Assembly: GCA_039908345.1 (NCBI GenBank) | Contig: JAMOBD010000025.1 | Span: forward strand, 1 to 60,793 | From: Magnetospirillum sp. WYHS-4 | GTDB taxonomy: Bacteria > Pseudomonadota > Alphaproteobacteria > Rhodospirillales > GLO-3 | Direction of reading: 5' to 3' | Length of the DNA stretch: 60,793 bases | Part shown: piece after piece, positions 18,599-28,010 of the stretch | How positions within the stretch are numbered: the first letter of the stretch is position 1 | Layout: the number at the start of each line of letters is the position of its first letter | Program-made: the position numbers and the translations under genes | Notes under the pieces: generated by a model | What the model was told of the DNA's origin: nothing | The model's database searches: none | The model's input: the letters and a program-made list of their open reading frames with translations, nothing else

Positions 18599-19549
18599 TC
18601 ACCGGTCTCCCCTCCCGCCGTTGGCCTGGGCGGCCCGGGCGTTGCGGACCAGACGGTCCCGCCCGGTCCGTTTGAGCGGCGAGCCGGCGAAGACCTCGCG
18701 GAATCCTCCGTCGTCAAGGTCGATCAGGTCGGCCAGCCGGGGCGCCAGAAGCTCGGCACGGGGAAGGAAGGCCTCCTCGCGGGCCGGGCGGGCGAACTTG
18801 TTCCACGGACAAGCGGCCAGGCATTCGTCGCAGCCGAAGACGCGGTTGCCCAGGCGCGCCGCCAAATCCGGCGGAATTTCCCCCTTGTGTTCGATGGTCA
18901 GATAGGAAATGCAGCGCCGGGCGTCGATTCGTCCCGGATGGTGGGGATCGAGGGCACCGGTCGGGCAGGCCTTGACGCAGCGGTCGCAGAACCCGCAGCG
19001 ATTGGTCTCCGGCGCGTCGGCCGGCAATTCAAGGGTGGTGAAGACCTCGCCCAGGAACAGCCAGGAGCCGAACCTGCGCGACACCAGATTGGTATGCTTG
19101 CCCTGCCAGCCCAGGCCGGCCCGCGCCGCCAGGGGCTTTTCCATCACCGGAGCGGTGTCGCTGAAGACCTTGACCTCGCAGGGCCAGCGTTCCGCCATCC
19201 AGCGAGCCAGCCGTTTGAGCCGCGTCTTCATCACGTCGTGGTAGTCGCGGCCCCGGGCATAGAGGCTGACCGCTCCCCGGTCCGGCTGGCGCAACACCGC
19301 CAAGGGATCGCCGCCCGGCATGTAGTTCAGACCGAGGACCACCACCGAGCGCGCCTCGGGCCACAAGGCCTGGGGCGAGGCCCGCCGGTCGGCGTTGGCG
19401 GCCATCCAGTCCATGCCGCCGTGACGGCCTTCCGCCAGGTAGGCGGCCAAACGGCGCCCGTCCTCGGGATCGGCGGCGGAGGAGGCGAAGCCGACGGCGT
19501 CGAAGCCCATAGCGAAGGCCTCCTCGCGGATCGCCTCCCTGGCTTCCAT
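18599..19549 (-). CDS. queG: Epoxyqueuosine reductase QueG
   Basis: This 316-residue enzyme performs the last step of queuosine synthesis, reducing epoxyqueuosine in tRNA using cobalamin and two 4Fe-4S clusters. The dicluster motifs are visible: 'CGFCDRCVKACPTGALD' and 'FGCDECLAACPWNKFA'. The N-terminal part has 'YARGRDYHDVMK' and 'DTAPVMEKPLAARAGLGWQGKH' (given as blocks), typical of QueG. It is somewhat shorter than E. coli QueG, which has a C-terminal HEAT-like extension. Its ATG overlaps the stop of the cytochrome b561 gene (TGATG). Confidence 0.93.
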   Translation of the reverse strand: MEAREAIREEAFAMGFDAVGFASSAADPEDGRRLAAYLAEGRHGGMDWMAANADRRASPQALWPEARSVVVLGLNYMPGGDPLAVLRQPDRGAVSLYARGRDYHDVMKTRLKRLARWMAERWPCEVKVFSDTAPVMEKPLAARAGLGWQGKHTNLVSRRFGSWLFLGEVFTTLELPADAPETNRCGFCDRCVKACPTGALDPHHPGRIDARRCISYLTIEHKGEIPPDLAARLGNRVFGCDECLAACPWNKFARPAREEAFLPRAELLAPRLADLIDLDDGGFREVFAGSPLKRTGRDRLVRNARAAQANGGRGDR

Positions 19550-20097
19550 CAGGCGCCGCGCAAGGGCCGCATGCGGTCGAGCAGCCCGTCCTTCAGCCGG
19601 TACTGGTGGCGCAGCGCCGCCGCCACATGGGCGACGAACAGGACGGCCAGCACCCAGCCGAAGGCGCTGTGCATGGTCTCCATGGCCTTGTGCAGGGCCT
19701 CGTTCTTTTCCACCAGGGTGGGCAGCACCAGACCGAAGACGGAAACCGGCCGGCCCCCGCTCTGGGACATGACGATGCCGCCCACCGGCAGGCCGACCAT
19801 CAGGACGTAGAGCAACGCATGCCCCGCCTTGGCGGCCAGGCGCTCGACCGGACCGAGGCCGCCCGGCAGGTCGGGAACGGGACGCAAGGCCCGCCAGGCC
19901 AGGCGTGCCGCCACCAAGGCCAGAACGACGACGCCGATGGCCTTGTGCAGGCCGAAGACCTGGGCCCGATAGTCGCCCTTGGGCAGGCCCTCCATCCAAT
20001 GGCCGAGGATCCAAAGGCCGACGATCAGGGCGGCGATCAGCCAATGCAGGCCGATCATCATGCCATCGTAGCGGGCGGGCGCGGCGGGCTCGTTCAT
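19549..20097 (-). CDS. Cytochrome b561-family membrane protein
   Basis: This 182-residue inner-membrane dihaem cytochrome has four transmembrane segments and histidine haem ligands in 'MIGLHWLIAAL', 'FGLHKAIGV', 'KAGHALLYVLM' and the 'MHSAFGW'/'VAHVAAALRH' pair. It belongs to the prokaryotic cytochrome b561 group, which moves electrons between quinone and periplasmic acceptors. It is translationally coupled to queG. A soluble c-type cytochrome gene, cytochrome c', lies 494 bases away on the other strand and could be a partner; that link is inference. Confidence 0.88.
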   Translation of the reverse strand: MNEPAAPARYDGMMIGLHWLIAALIVGLWILGHWMEGLPKGDYRAQVFGLHKAIGVVVLALVAARLAWRALRPVPDLPGGLGPVERLAAKAGHALLYVLMVGLPVGGIVMSQSGGRPVSVFGLVLPTLVEKNEALHKAMETMHSAFGWVLAVLFVAHVAAALRHQYRLKDGLLDRMRPLRGA

Positions 20098-20166
20098 GGA
20101 GCGATCTCCTTGAGGGTGACAGGGCCGTTCCATGCTGCCGCCCGGGGGCTGAACGGCGGCTGAACG

Positions 20167-20394
20167 TTATCCGGAGCCCCGCAGGGTTTCCAGCACGAAG
20201 ACGCGGATGGCTCCCGACAGGCTGCCGCTCCGGTCCGCGTCGACCTCGGCGATCAGGTCGTTGAGGGACAGGCCCCGCCGGACGGCGATCTCCTTCAGTC
20301 CTTGCCAGAAGGCGTCCTCCACCGAAACGCTGGTGCGATGCCCGCTGAGCAGCACGGAACGCTTGCGAAGGGTCGTCGGAGGCATGGCGTCCAT
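20167..20394 (-). CDS. Ribbon-helix-helix domain protein (RHH_4 type)
   Basis: This 75-residue small DNA-binding-like protein reads 'RKRSVLLSGHRTSVSVED' then 'GLSLNDLIAEVDADRSG' and 'LSGAIRVFVLETL'. It matches the alphaproteobacterial RHH_4 family, whose DNA targets are unknown. The ATG at 20394 is preferred over the TTG at 20427; the ATG at 20385 is also possible. It is divergent from cytochrome c' and could regulate that gene. Confidence 0.78.
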   Translation of the reverse strand: MDAMPPTTLRKRSVLLSGHRTSVSVEDAFWQGLKEIAVRRGLSLNDLIAEVDADRSGSLSGAIRVFVLETLRGSG

Positions 20395-20590
20395 CTCGGG
20401 TCGGGGGTTGACGGCGCTTCCCGGCAAAGTGCCCCCTTATCGCACGATTCCAGTGGCCGGAAATCAAGTTTCGCCCCTTCAGGAATCGTGAGACGCGTGT
20501 TATATGTCCCGACCTATCAACAAAGTCTCGCCACATTCAGGTGGCAGACGAGGGAAACCGGTCATCACTCTCAACGGGAGGAATATCGAA

Positions 20591-21052
20591 ATGAATCGTT
20601 CCATTCTTCGCGCGGGCCTCGCCGCCCTGGCCGTCGTCGTCGCCGCGGGCCTGGTCGTGCCCGCCGCCCTCGCCGACGGGCCCGCCGACATCGTCGACAA
20701 GCGCATCAAGCAGATGAAGAAGATGCGCACCGCCATGACGGGCATGAAGCAGGTGGTCGCCGAGTCCGCCCTCGACAAGGCCAAGGCCGAAGACTTTTCC
20801 AACACCGTCGCCACCGAGAGCAAGGTCGTCGTGACCCTGTTCCCCGCCGGCTCCAACGTGGCGCCGACCGAAGCGCTGCCCGCCGTCTGGGACAAGCCGG
20901 CCGACTTCAAGGCCGCCGCCGACAAGGCCACCGCTGCCGCCGATGCCATGCTGGCCGCCGCCAAGTCGGGCGACATGGGCAAGGTCAAGGAGACCTACGA
21001 GGCCATGCGCAAGGCCTGCGACGGTTGCCACGACAATTTCCTGAAGAACTAG
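20591..21052 (+). CDS. Cytochrome c' (periplasmic haem protein)
   Basis: This 153-residue protein has a signal peptide ending near AALADG and a four-helix body. The haem-binding CDGCH lies 10 residues from the C-terminus, the class II cytochrome c layout. 'RIKQMKKMRTAMTGMKQVV' supplies the N-terminal helix of the bundle. Cytochromes c' bind NO and CO and may protect against NO. The start after CGGGAGGAATATCGAA gives a proper signal peptide; the frame upstream is non-homologous. Confidence 0.9.
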   Translation: MNRSILRAGLAALAVVVAAGLVVPAALADGPADIVDKRIKQMKKMRTAMTGMKQVVAESALDKAKAEDFSNTVATESKVVVTLFPAGSNVAPTEALPAVWDKPADFKAAADKATAAADAMLAAAKSGDMGKVKETYEAMRKACDGCHDNFLKN

Positions 21053-21190
21053 GCCCGCTCGACATTCCGGCCCGGCCTTTCCGCCAAGCGCCTGAGACCT
21101 TGGTGGGAGACCGGGCCGGATTTCGGTTGCGCGCCCGCCCCATGATGGGGCACCTTTCAGCGACGGGTCGGCTGAGGGGACCGAGATGAC

Positions 21191-21847
21191 ATGCGCGTCC
21201 TGATAGCGGATGACCATTCCATCGTTCGCAGCGGCTTGAAGCTGCTGCTCGCGGAACTGGCGGACGACGTGACCGTCGTCGAGGCCACCACCTTCCCGCA
21301 GGCCCACGAAGCCGCCGAGGGAACGGAGGCCTTCGACCTTGCGGTGGCGGATCTGCGCATGCCCGGCTTCGCGGGTCTCGACAGCCTGACGGAACTGGCC
21401 GACAAACTGGCGCCGGCTCCGGTGGTGGTCTTTTCCATGTACGAAAATCCGGACGAGATGCGGGCGGTCCTGGGTTCCGGGGTCAAGGCCTTCATTCCCA
21501 AATCGACCGACGACGGCCTGATCGTCAGCATCCTGCGCCTGGTGCTGGCCGGGGGAACCTACGTGCCGCCGGTGCTGGGCGGCATCGGCGCGGCCACCGC
21601 CATCCCCGCCATTTCCGCCATGGCGCCGGCCGCCGCGCCGCCGGGCGCGCTGGCCAACCTGACCCGCCGCCAGCAGCAGGTGCTGGGCCTCCTGGCCCAG
21701 GGGCTGTCCAACATGGAAATCGGCCGGCGGCTGGGGTTGAACCTCAGCACGGTGAAGACCCACGTCACCGGCATCCTCAAGGCCCTGGGGGTGGAAAACC
21801 GCACCCAGGCCGTCCTGGCGTTGCGCGAGATGGGACGCGAGGATTAG
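21191..21847 (+). CDS. NarL/FixJ-family response regulator with LuxR-type DNA-binding domain
   Basis: This 218-residue protein has a receiver domain 'MRVLIADDHSIVRSG', phosphoacceptor Asp in 'AVADLRMPG' and Lys in 'AFIPKS'. An Ala/Pro/Gly-rich linker follows, then the LuxR helix-turn-helix 'NLTRRQQQVLGLLAQGLSNMEIG' (blocks) and 'LNLSTVKTHVTGILKALG'. No histidine kinase gene is near. It precedes the large LEPR secretion locus by 242 bases on the same strand and could regulate it, which is untested. Confidence 0.92.
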   Translation: MRVLIADDHSIVRSGLKLLLAELADDVTVVEATTFPQAHEAAEGTEAFDLAVADLRMPGFAGLDSLTELADKLAPAPVVVFSMYENPDEMRAVLGSGVKAFIPKSTDDGLIVSILRLVLAGGTYVPPVLGGIGAATAIPAISAMAPAAAPPGALANLTRRQQQVLGLLAQGLSNMEIGRRLGLNLSTVKTHVTGILKALGVENRTQAVLALREMGRED

Positions 21848-21857
21848 GGGGAATGTC

Positions 21858-21879
21858 GGTGCCGGGGATTCCCGGCGCC
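21858..21879 (+). terminator. Possible terminator hairpin after the LuxR-type regulator
   Basis: GGTGCCGG pairs with CCGGCGCC around GGATTC (one G-T pair), 11 bases past the stop. No T tract follows, so it may instead be a transcript-end stabiliser. Confidence 0.35.
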
Positions 21880-22089
21880 GTTCGGAATGCCCCTCAGGGA
21901 CCATAACAACGATTGCTTACGAATACATAAGGCGCGAATAAGTCGATTTAGTGTCGTATCATGACGGGGCCCGTGGGTATTTATATCAATGTACCGCCTT
22001 GTCTCCCCTCATGCTTTACGGCTTAATCTCCTTCTGCGGAGAGGCGAGCGGACATTTCCGTTTCGCTTGCTTTGGGGTGGAGGTAATAC

Positions 22090-25000
22090 ATGGCTCCGAG
22101 GGATGGCTGGTTCGACGTTGGCGATGGCGGAACAACGGGGCGGCTCTGTCTTCTCGCCCTGGAACCCCGCATGATGTTCGACGCCGATTCCCGGTCCGAC
22201 GTCTCGGGAGCCCTGGCCGAGGCGCCGCCGTCGGCGTCCGAGCGCAAGGAAGTGGCTTTCGTCGATACGTCCCTTGCCGATTGGCAGACCTTGGCGAACG
22301 GCCTGCGCGCGGGCATCGAGGTTATACAGATCGACGGTGGCCAGAGCGGCCTGGCGCAGATGGCCCAATGGGCCGCCACCCATTCCGGCTACGACGCCAT
22401 CCATATTCTTTCCCACGGGTCGGAAGGCCAAATCGCCATTGGCACCGACATCCTGAACGATGCCAGCCTTTCTTCCCCGGTGGCACAGGCCGGGCTTACG
22501 GTTCTGGGGCAAGCCCTGAACGGGGAAGGCGACATCCTGGTCTATGGTTGCGACGTGGCAGGGGGGGCCGACGGCCTTTCCTTCATTGGCCGGCTGGCGG
22601 CCGCCACAGGCGCCGACGTCGCCGCTTCCGACGATATCACCGGCGCCAGCGGTGACTGGGTTCTGGAAGGAACTAGCGGAACGGTCGCGACGGAAACCGG
22701 GCTCACGGCCGCCACTCAAGTCGTTTACAGCCATGACCTGTTGAGCGTGAACCTTGGTTTCGGGGGAACGTCGAGCGACACGGCGTCGGCCATCACGGTG
22801 GACAGCTCCGGTAACATATACGTCACCGGCACCTTCGAGGGCACGGTGGACTTCGATCCCAGTTCCTCCGTTTCCAGTTTGACCAGTGCCGGCGGCGCGG
22901 ATGTCTATGTGCTGAAACTGACGTCGGCCGGCGCCCTTTCGTGGGCCAAGTCCATTGGCGGCACATCCGGCGAAGGCGTTAACGGGATCGCCGTCGACAG
23001 TTCCGGCAACGTCCACGTCACCGGCTTTTTCCAGGACACCGCGGATTTCGATCCCAGTGCGGGAACCTCGAATCTGACCAGCGCGGGCTCCTACGACATG
23101 TTCGCGTTGAAGCTGTCGTCGACCGGCGCCCTGTCCTGGGTCAAATCCGCCGGCAGTACGGGGGCCGACAACGGCAACGGCATTGCCGTGGATAGTTCCG
23201 GCAACGTCTATATCGCCGGGTATTTCTCGAATACCGTGGATTTCGATCCCGGGGCGGGAACCACGAACCTGGCCAGCGCCGGCGGTTACGATATTTTCAT
23301 CCAGAAGCTTGATGTGAACGGCGATCTGGTCTTTGCCAAAGGCATGGGCGGGGCCAGCGACGATATCGCCAAGGCCATTGGGGTGGACGGTTCCAGCAAC
23401 ATCTACACGACCGGATCCTTCCTCGGCACGGCGGATTTCGACCCGAGCGGCGGAACCAGCAACTTGACGAGCGCGGGCGGGTCCGACGTCTTCATTCACC
23501 AGCTCGCCGCGGCCGGCGGGCTTGGCTGGGTCAAGCAGGTCGGCACGACATCGAGCGAAACAGGCCGTGCCATCGCGGTCGTCGGTTCCAACGTGTATAC
23601 AGCCGGCGAATTCCTGGGCACGGTCGATTTCGATCCCGACGCGGGAGACACCAGCCTGACCAGCAGTGGCAGCGCCGACATCTTCGTCCAGAAGCTCGCC
23701 ACCGCCAACGGCGCTTTAGCCTGGGCCAAGAACATGGGCGGGACAGGCTACGACACGGGCCTGGGCATCAGCGTGGACGGTTCGGGCAACGTTTACACCA
23801 CCGGGTATTACAGCGGCACCGCGGATCTGGATCCCGGTGCCGGAACGTCCAACGTGACCAGCGCGGGGAGCGAGGACGTCTTCGTCTCGAAGCTTGATTC
23901 GACCGGCGCCATTGCCTGGGGCAAGTCCCTGGGCGGGACATCCAGCGATTATGGCTTCGGCATCGCAGCGGACAGTTCCGGCAACGTCTACACCACCGGC
24001 TTTAGTGGCGGTTCCGCTGACTTCGATCCCGGAGCCGGAACCTTCAACCTGCTTCCATTGGGCAGCAACGACGTCTTCATTTCCAAGCTCACATCGGCCG
24101 GCGCCCTTCCCACCCTGACCTCGGAAACCCTGGAAAACGGGAAGCTGCGGTTCGGCACCGGAAGCGAAGCCTCGGTCAACAGCAAGGGCACGCTGCAACA
24201 GCCCTTCTACTACAATACCGCCGCGACAGCGTACCGTAAGCTCACCTACAGCACCAATCCCATGAACTACGCCATCGGGTTGGGTGGGGATGGGACCAAT
24301 ACGTTCAACAGCAATGGGACGACGATCAACTCGGACGCGGATGCGGCCGCGACGACCTGGTCCAATCTGAATGTCGACACAACCGGATTCACGGCCACGT
24401 CGGGGAACGTGGGCTACGGGACCATCATCGTCACAGGTAGGTTGTCCATCGGCGGGTCGATCATCGACGTGGAAAACAAATACGAGTTGGGCCAGACCGC
24501 CAACTTCGTCAAGATCACCTCCAAGGTCACCAACAATACCGCCGGCGCCCTCGCCAACATCCGCTATTGGGTCGGCACGCGGGATGACTGGATCGGCACG
24601 ACGGATAGTCCGACCAAGACGCGCGGCAATGTAACGGATTCCGGGGCGACGTTCGCGGCCGTCGGCAGCGCTGCGACCCAGTCGAACGGCATCCGCATTT
24701 CGTCGGGCACGGAAATCGTCCAGTTCTATTCGGACTCGGCCAGCGCCTACACGGTCCTGAATGCGACCCTTGGCTTTTCCAACGTCATCGGCCAGAATCC
24801 CACCACCTCGGCCACTTCCATGACCGGAGACAATTCCTACGGCATGTTCGTGCGCATGAGCGACCTGGCCGCCGGGGCCAGCGATAATTTCGTGTGGTAT
24901 TACAAGGCGGCCACCCTCTCCGACTTCGGGGTCTCCACCACCACGACCGCCCCCACGCCGCCCGTCAACAACCCCGCCCCGCCGCCTCCGCCTCCGACCA

Positions 25001-25665
25001 GCTTGCCGGGGGGCTTGACGGGTGCCACCGGCGGTGTCTCGGTGACCAGCGGGCTGGCGGTTTCGGGTTCCACCATCAGCCTGGGCGGGCCGGGCGGGAT
25101 GGCCGCCACGACCGCCAACATTGGCGACAGCGGTACCCCGGTGACCGCCGCGACGGCAAGCTTTGGCGCGCCCACCGGCGGACTGGCGACGGTCGCCCCC
25201 GTCCAGGGCAACTTGGGATCGGTCAGCGCCATCGAGGGACGCACGCCGGTCACGGCGGCGCTTTCTTCCCTGGGCGGACCGACGGGCGGTTTCGGGGGCG
25301 GCCTGGCCAGCGCGCCTTCCGGCTTCGGCGGTTTCGGAGGCGGTTTGACCGGCGCGCCTTCTTCCGGCTTCGGCGGCCTGGGCGGCGCTTCCGGCGGTAT
25401 CGGCGGGGGACCGGGCGGCTTTGGCGGCGGCCTGGGCGGCGAACGGACGGGCCCCGGTCCCGAGGGCCGCGAAGGACCCCGGCAACTGGAAGGGCCGGGG
25501 GAAGGCCAGCCGACGGCGCCGACCGGCGGAAACGTCCAGGGTTCCCTGGAACCGGCGGCACGTCCGGGCCTGTCCCGGCAGATCGCGCTGTGGCACGGTC
25601 GGGGGGATGTGACGGCCGGATTGATCGCGGAGGCTTTGCGGGATCATGTCCTGCCCGCCGCGTGA
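22090..25665 (+). CDS. Large LEPR-motif / DUF4347 protein with seven-repeat beta-propeller
   Basis: This 1191-residue protein is the likely exported product of the locus. Residues 20-32 contain LLALEPRMMFDA, the LEPR-XLL motif found near the N-terminus of giant bacterial surface and secreted proteins; there is no Sec signal peptide. Residues 54-215 form a DUF4347 domain ('HILSHGSEGQIAIG', 'ILVYGCDVAGGADG'). Residues 225-674 are seven repeats of about 64 residues, SBBP beta-propeller type. Residues 675-955 are an unrecognised Asn/Thr-rich beta domain. The tail is Pro-rich, then very Gly-rich, and ends 'LSRQIALWHGRGDVTAGL'. There are no RTX calcium repeats. Start follows GGAGG. Confidence 0.8.
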   Translation: MAPRDGWFDVGDGGTTGRLCLLALEPRMMFDADSRSDVSGALAEAPPSASERKEVAFVDTSLADWQTLANGLRAGIEVIQIDGGQSGLAQMAQWAATHSGYDAIHILSHGSEGQIAIGTDILNDASLSSPVAQAGLTVLGQALNGEGDILVYGCDVAGGADGLSFIGRLAAATGADVAASDDITGASGDWVLEGTSGTVATETGLTAATQVVYSHDLLSVNLGFGGTSSDTASAITVDSSGNIYVTGTFEGTVDFDPSSSVSSLTSAGGADVYVLKLTSAGALSWAKSIGGTSGEGVNGIAVDSSGNVHVTGFFQDTADFDPSAGTSNLTSAGSYDMFALKLSSTGALSWVKSAGSTGADNGNGIAVDSSGNVYIAGYFSNTVDFDPGAGTTNLASAGGYDIFIQKLDVNGDLVFAKGMGGASDDIAKAIGVDGSSNIYTTGSFLGTADFDPSGGTSNLTSAGGSDVFIHQLAAAGGLGWVKQVGTTSSETGRAIAVVGSNVYTAGEFLGTVDFDPDAGDTSLTSSGSADIFVQKLATANGALAWAKNMGGTGYDTGLGISVDGSGNVYTTGYYSGTADLDPGAGTSNVTSAGSEDVFVSKLDSTGAIAWGKSLGGTSSDYGFGIAADSSGNVYTTGFSGGSADFDPGAGTFNLLPLGSNDVFISKLTSAGALPTLTSETLENGKLRFGTGSEASVNSKGTLQQPFYYNTAATAYRKLTYSTNPMNYAIGLGGDGTNTFNSNGTTINSDADAAATTWSNLNVDTTGFTATSGNVGYGTIIVTGRLSIGGSIIDVENKYELGQTANFVKITSKVTNNTAGALANIRYWVGTRDDWIGTTDSPTKTRGNVTDSGATFAAVGSAATQSNGIRISSGTEIVQFYSDSASAYTVLNATLGFSNVIGQNPTTSATSMTGDNSYGMFVRMSDLAAGASDNFVWYYKAATLSDFGVSTTTTAPTPPVNNPAPPPPPPTSLPGGLTGATGGVSVTSGLAVSGSTISLGGPGGMAATTANIGDSGTPVTAATASFGAPTGGLATVAPVQGNLGSVSAIEGRTPVTAALSSLGGPTGGFGGGLASAPSGFGGFGGGLTGAPSSGFGGLGGASGGIGGGPGGFGGGLGGERTGPGPEGREGPRQLEGPGEGQPTAPTGGNVQGSLEPAARPGLSRQIALWHGRGDVTAGLIAEALRDHVLPAA
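22762..24111 (+). repeat. Seven tandem ~193-base coding repeats (SBBP beta-propeller blades)
   Basis: Each unit encodes about 64 residues with the core GGTSSD..GxGIAVDSSGNVYxTG, TVDFDPGAGT, NLTSAG and DVFVxKL..AGALxWxK (consensus broken into blocks). Seven copies would close one seven-bladed propeller. Blades differ enough at the DNA level to suggest an old expansion. Confidence 0.8.
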
Positions 25666-25715
25666 CGTGGATTCCTGAAATTTCTGATCGTGTCTTCGAG
25701 AGGGGAAAAGCTTTG

Positions 25716-27218
25716 ATGATATCGTTCGGTTCGAGGGGTTCCTTGCGCAGGGTGTGCCTGACCTCGTTGATGGCTTTGATGGCTGCCGGGTGCTCTCTGT
25801 CGCCGGTACCGTTCACCGATGAGGAAACCGGGGCCCGGGTCGCGGCCGACCGCCTCAACATGTTCGACAACCAGGAAAAGGTCGCCGAGGCGATCTCCCT
25901 CGAGGAGGCAACGGCGCGGGCGATCAAGTACAACCTGGACTACCGGCTGAAGTTGATGGAAAAGGCGGTGGCCCTGGAAGAGGTCGATCTCTCCCATTAC
26001 AGCCTGCTGCCGCAGGTGGCCGCGGATGCCGGATACAATTACCGCGACAACGACGACGGCACCCAGACGGTTCCCGGGGGTACGCCATCGATCACCAAGG
26101 AGCGCGTCCACAACACGGCCGGCCTGACGGCCACCTGGAACGTGCTCGACTTCGGCATCAGCTACATCCGCGCCAAGCAGCAGGCGGATATGTCGCTGGT
26201 GGTCGAAGAGCGCCGCCGCCAGGTGGTGCACAACATCGTCAAGGAAGTGCGTGCCGCCTTCTGGCGGGTGGCGGCGGCGGAGCGCAACCTGCCGCGCCTG
26301 GAGACCCTGCTGGAACGGGTGCGCGGCGCCCAGAGGAATTCCGAGAAGCTGCTGTCCGAAGGGCTCGGCAAGCCGTCCGACCACCTGAACTACCAGAAGG
26401 ACCTCCTCGACACGCTGTCCCAGCTCGAAGTGACCAAGCGCGACCTTCAGGCGGCGAAGACGGCCCTCGCGGCCTTGATGAACCTGCATCCGGGAGCCAA
26501 GTTCACCGTGACGGTCGACGAGGCCACGGTGGGCGATCCCTTGTCTTTCCAGGCGTCCGTGGAGCGGATGGAGGACGTCGCGCTTGCCAACCGTACGGAA
26601 ATGCGTGGCGAAGCCTACCAGACCCGCGTCTATGCCCAGGAATCGAAGATCGCCATCCTGCGCATGCTGCCGGGTCTCAGCTTCTCGGGCGGCCTGAAGT
26701 ATGACGACGACCATTACCTCTTGAACAGCAGTTGGAAGACCATGGGCGTGTCGCTCGCCTGGAACCTGCTCAATGTCGTCAAGTTGCCGGCCGCGCTGGA
26801 ACTGGCCGAGAAGCAGGAGGAACTTTCCAACGTCCGGCGCATGGCTCTCAACATGGCGGTGATCAGCCAGGTCCACGTTTCGGGGCTGAAGTATGCGTCC
26901 TCGGTCCAGGAATATGCCCTGGCCCGCAAGCGCTTCGAGGTCGAGGACCGGCTGCGCGCGCAGTCGGCGGCGGCCAAGTACGCCCAGCGGGGCGGCGAAC
27001 TCAACGAAATCCAGAACGAAGTCCGCTCCCTGCAGGCCCGCCTGCGGCGCGATCTCGCCTATGCCAGCGTTCAGGAGGCCTACGGCAGCTTGTTCGCCAC
27101 CATGGGCCTCGACCCCCTTCCCCAGGCCATGAGCGACCATTCCCTGGCGGCGGTGAAGACCGAACTGGGGAAGACCTTCAATTCCTGGCGGACCGGCAAG
27201 TTCGGCAAGGGCTCGTAG
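25716..27218 (+). CDS. TolC-like outer-membrane efflux lipoprotein
   Basis: This 500-residue outer-membrane channel has a lipoprotein signal 'LMALMAAGC' with Cys26 at the lipobox. Two long helical repeats follow, as in the OEP/TolC family: 'TWNVLDFGISYIRAKQQADM' (first strand-helix unit) and 'LAWNLLNVVKLPAALELAEKQ' (second, shown as blocks). The expected role is the channel across the outer membrane for the adaptor and membrane fusion encoded downstream. Start ATG follows AGAGGGGAAAAG, 50 bases after the LEPR gene. Confidence 0.88.
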   Translation: MISFGSRGSLRRVCLTSLMALMAAGCSLSPVPFTDEETGARVAADRLNMFDNQEKVAEAISLEEATARAIKYNLDYRLKLMEKAVALEEVDLSHYSLLPQVAADAGYNYRDNDDGTQTVPGGTPSITKERVHNTAGLTATWNVLDFGISYIRAKQQADMSLVVEERRRQVVHNIVKEVRAAFWRVAAAERNLPRLETLLERVRGAQRNSEKLLSEGLGKPSDHLNYQKDLLDTLSQLEVTKRDLQAAKTALAALMNLHPGAKFTVTVDEATVGDPLSFQASVERMEDVALANRTEMRGEAYQTRVYAQESKIAILRMLPGLSFSGGLKYDDDHYLLNSSWKTMGVSLAWNLLNVVKLPAALELAEKQEELSNVRRMALNMAVISQVHVSGLKYASSVQEYALARKRFEVEDRLRAQSAAAKYAQRGGELNEIQNEVRSLQARLRRDLAYASVQEAYGSLFATMGLDPLPQAMSDHSLAAVKTELGKTFNSWRTGKFGKGS

Positions 27219-27233
27219 GGAAGCGGAGCGGGC

Positions 27234-28010
27234 ATGGGGAGCAGGGGCGCGCTTTGTATCGTCGCCGCGGTTCTGGCATCCTCGGCCGCGAACGCCCAGG
27301 GACATCGTGATCCCGGTCCGCCCACGGACCGGGATTTCGTCGTCCGGGCCATGGTGACCGCTCCCAACAAGGCCCTGCTTTCGGCTCTGATCTCGGCCCG
27401 GGTCCTTGGCGTGTCCAAGCGCGTCGGCGAGACCTTCCGCCAAGGCGAGACCCTGGTATCCTTCGACTGCATTCCGTTCGAAGCCCGGTTGGCGGCTGCC
27501 CGGGCTGGCGTCTCGGGAGCCGAGACCACGCTGGAATCGACGACCCGCATGTTCGACCTTCGCTCGGTGGGCAAGCACGACGTCGACCTGGCCAAGGCGG
27601 CGGTCCAGAAGGCCAAGGCCGAGGCGGCGATCCAGGACCACGACGTCCGCAATTGCAAGGTCGCCGCCCCCTACGACGGCCGGGTCACGGATCGCAAGGT
27701 CGGGCCGCACGAAACCGTGAAGGCGGGCGATCCGTTGTTGAGCGTTCTCGACCACCGGGAACTTGAATTGGAACTGCTGGTCCCGTCGTCCTGGCTGCGT
27801 TGGCTGAGGCCGGGCACCGCTTTCTCGGTAACGCTCGACGCCACCGGCCGGGGCTATCCCGCCGAAATCGTCCGGACCGGCGCCCAAGTGGATACCGCCA
27901 GCCAGTCCGTCCAGGTTTTCGGCCGTTTCAAAGGTGCGGCGGAGGACGTTCTCAGCGGCATGAGCGGCGACGTGGCCTTCCCGTCCCAGCCGCCGATGGA
28001 GCGGCGATGA
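27234..28010 (+). CDS. Periplasmic HlyD/RND-type adaptor with signal peptide
   Basis: This 258-residue protein has a cleavable signal peptide (cut near AANAQG). A lipoyl-like half-motif ('SALISARVLGVSKRVGETFRQGETLVSFD', read as two blocks), a helical hairpin, and the second lipoyl half 'CKVAAPYDGRVTDRKV' precede the beta-barrel 'LELELLVPSSWLRWLRPG'. It lacks an N-terminal membrane anchor, unlike HlyD. It starts 15 bases after the TolC-like gene and its stop overlaps the next start (ATGA). It probably contacts the TolC-like channel. Confidence 0.83.
   Translation: MGSRGALCIVAAVLASSAANAQGHRDPGPPTDRDFVVRAMVTAPNKALLSALISARVLGVSKRVGETFRQGETLVSFDCIPFEARLAAARAGVSGAETTLESTTRMFDLRSVGKHDVDLAKAAVQKAKAEAAIQDHDVRNCKVAAPYDGRVTDRKVGPHETVKAGDPLLSVLDHRELELELLVPSSWLRWLRPGTAFSVTLDATGRGYPAEIVRTGAQVDTASQSVQVFGRFKGAAEDVLSGMSGDVAFPSQPPMERR

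Noticed and set aside
22762-24111. Possible CRISPR or satellite array
   Set aside because: The repeats are coding, about 193 bases, in frame and degenerate, matching beta-propeller blades.
24950-25560. RTX-type calcium repeats in the glycine-rich tail of the large protein
   Set aside because: Glycine comes in GGFGG/GGLGG runs without the aspartates of GGxGxDxLx.
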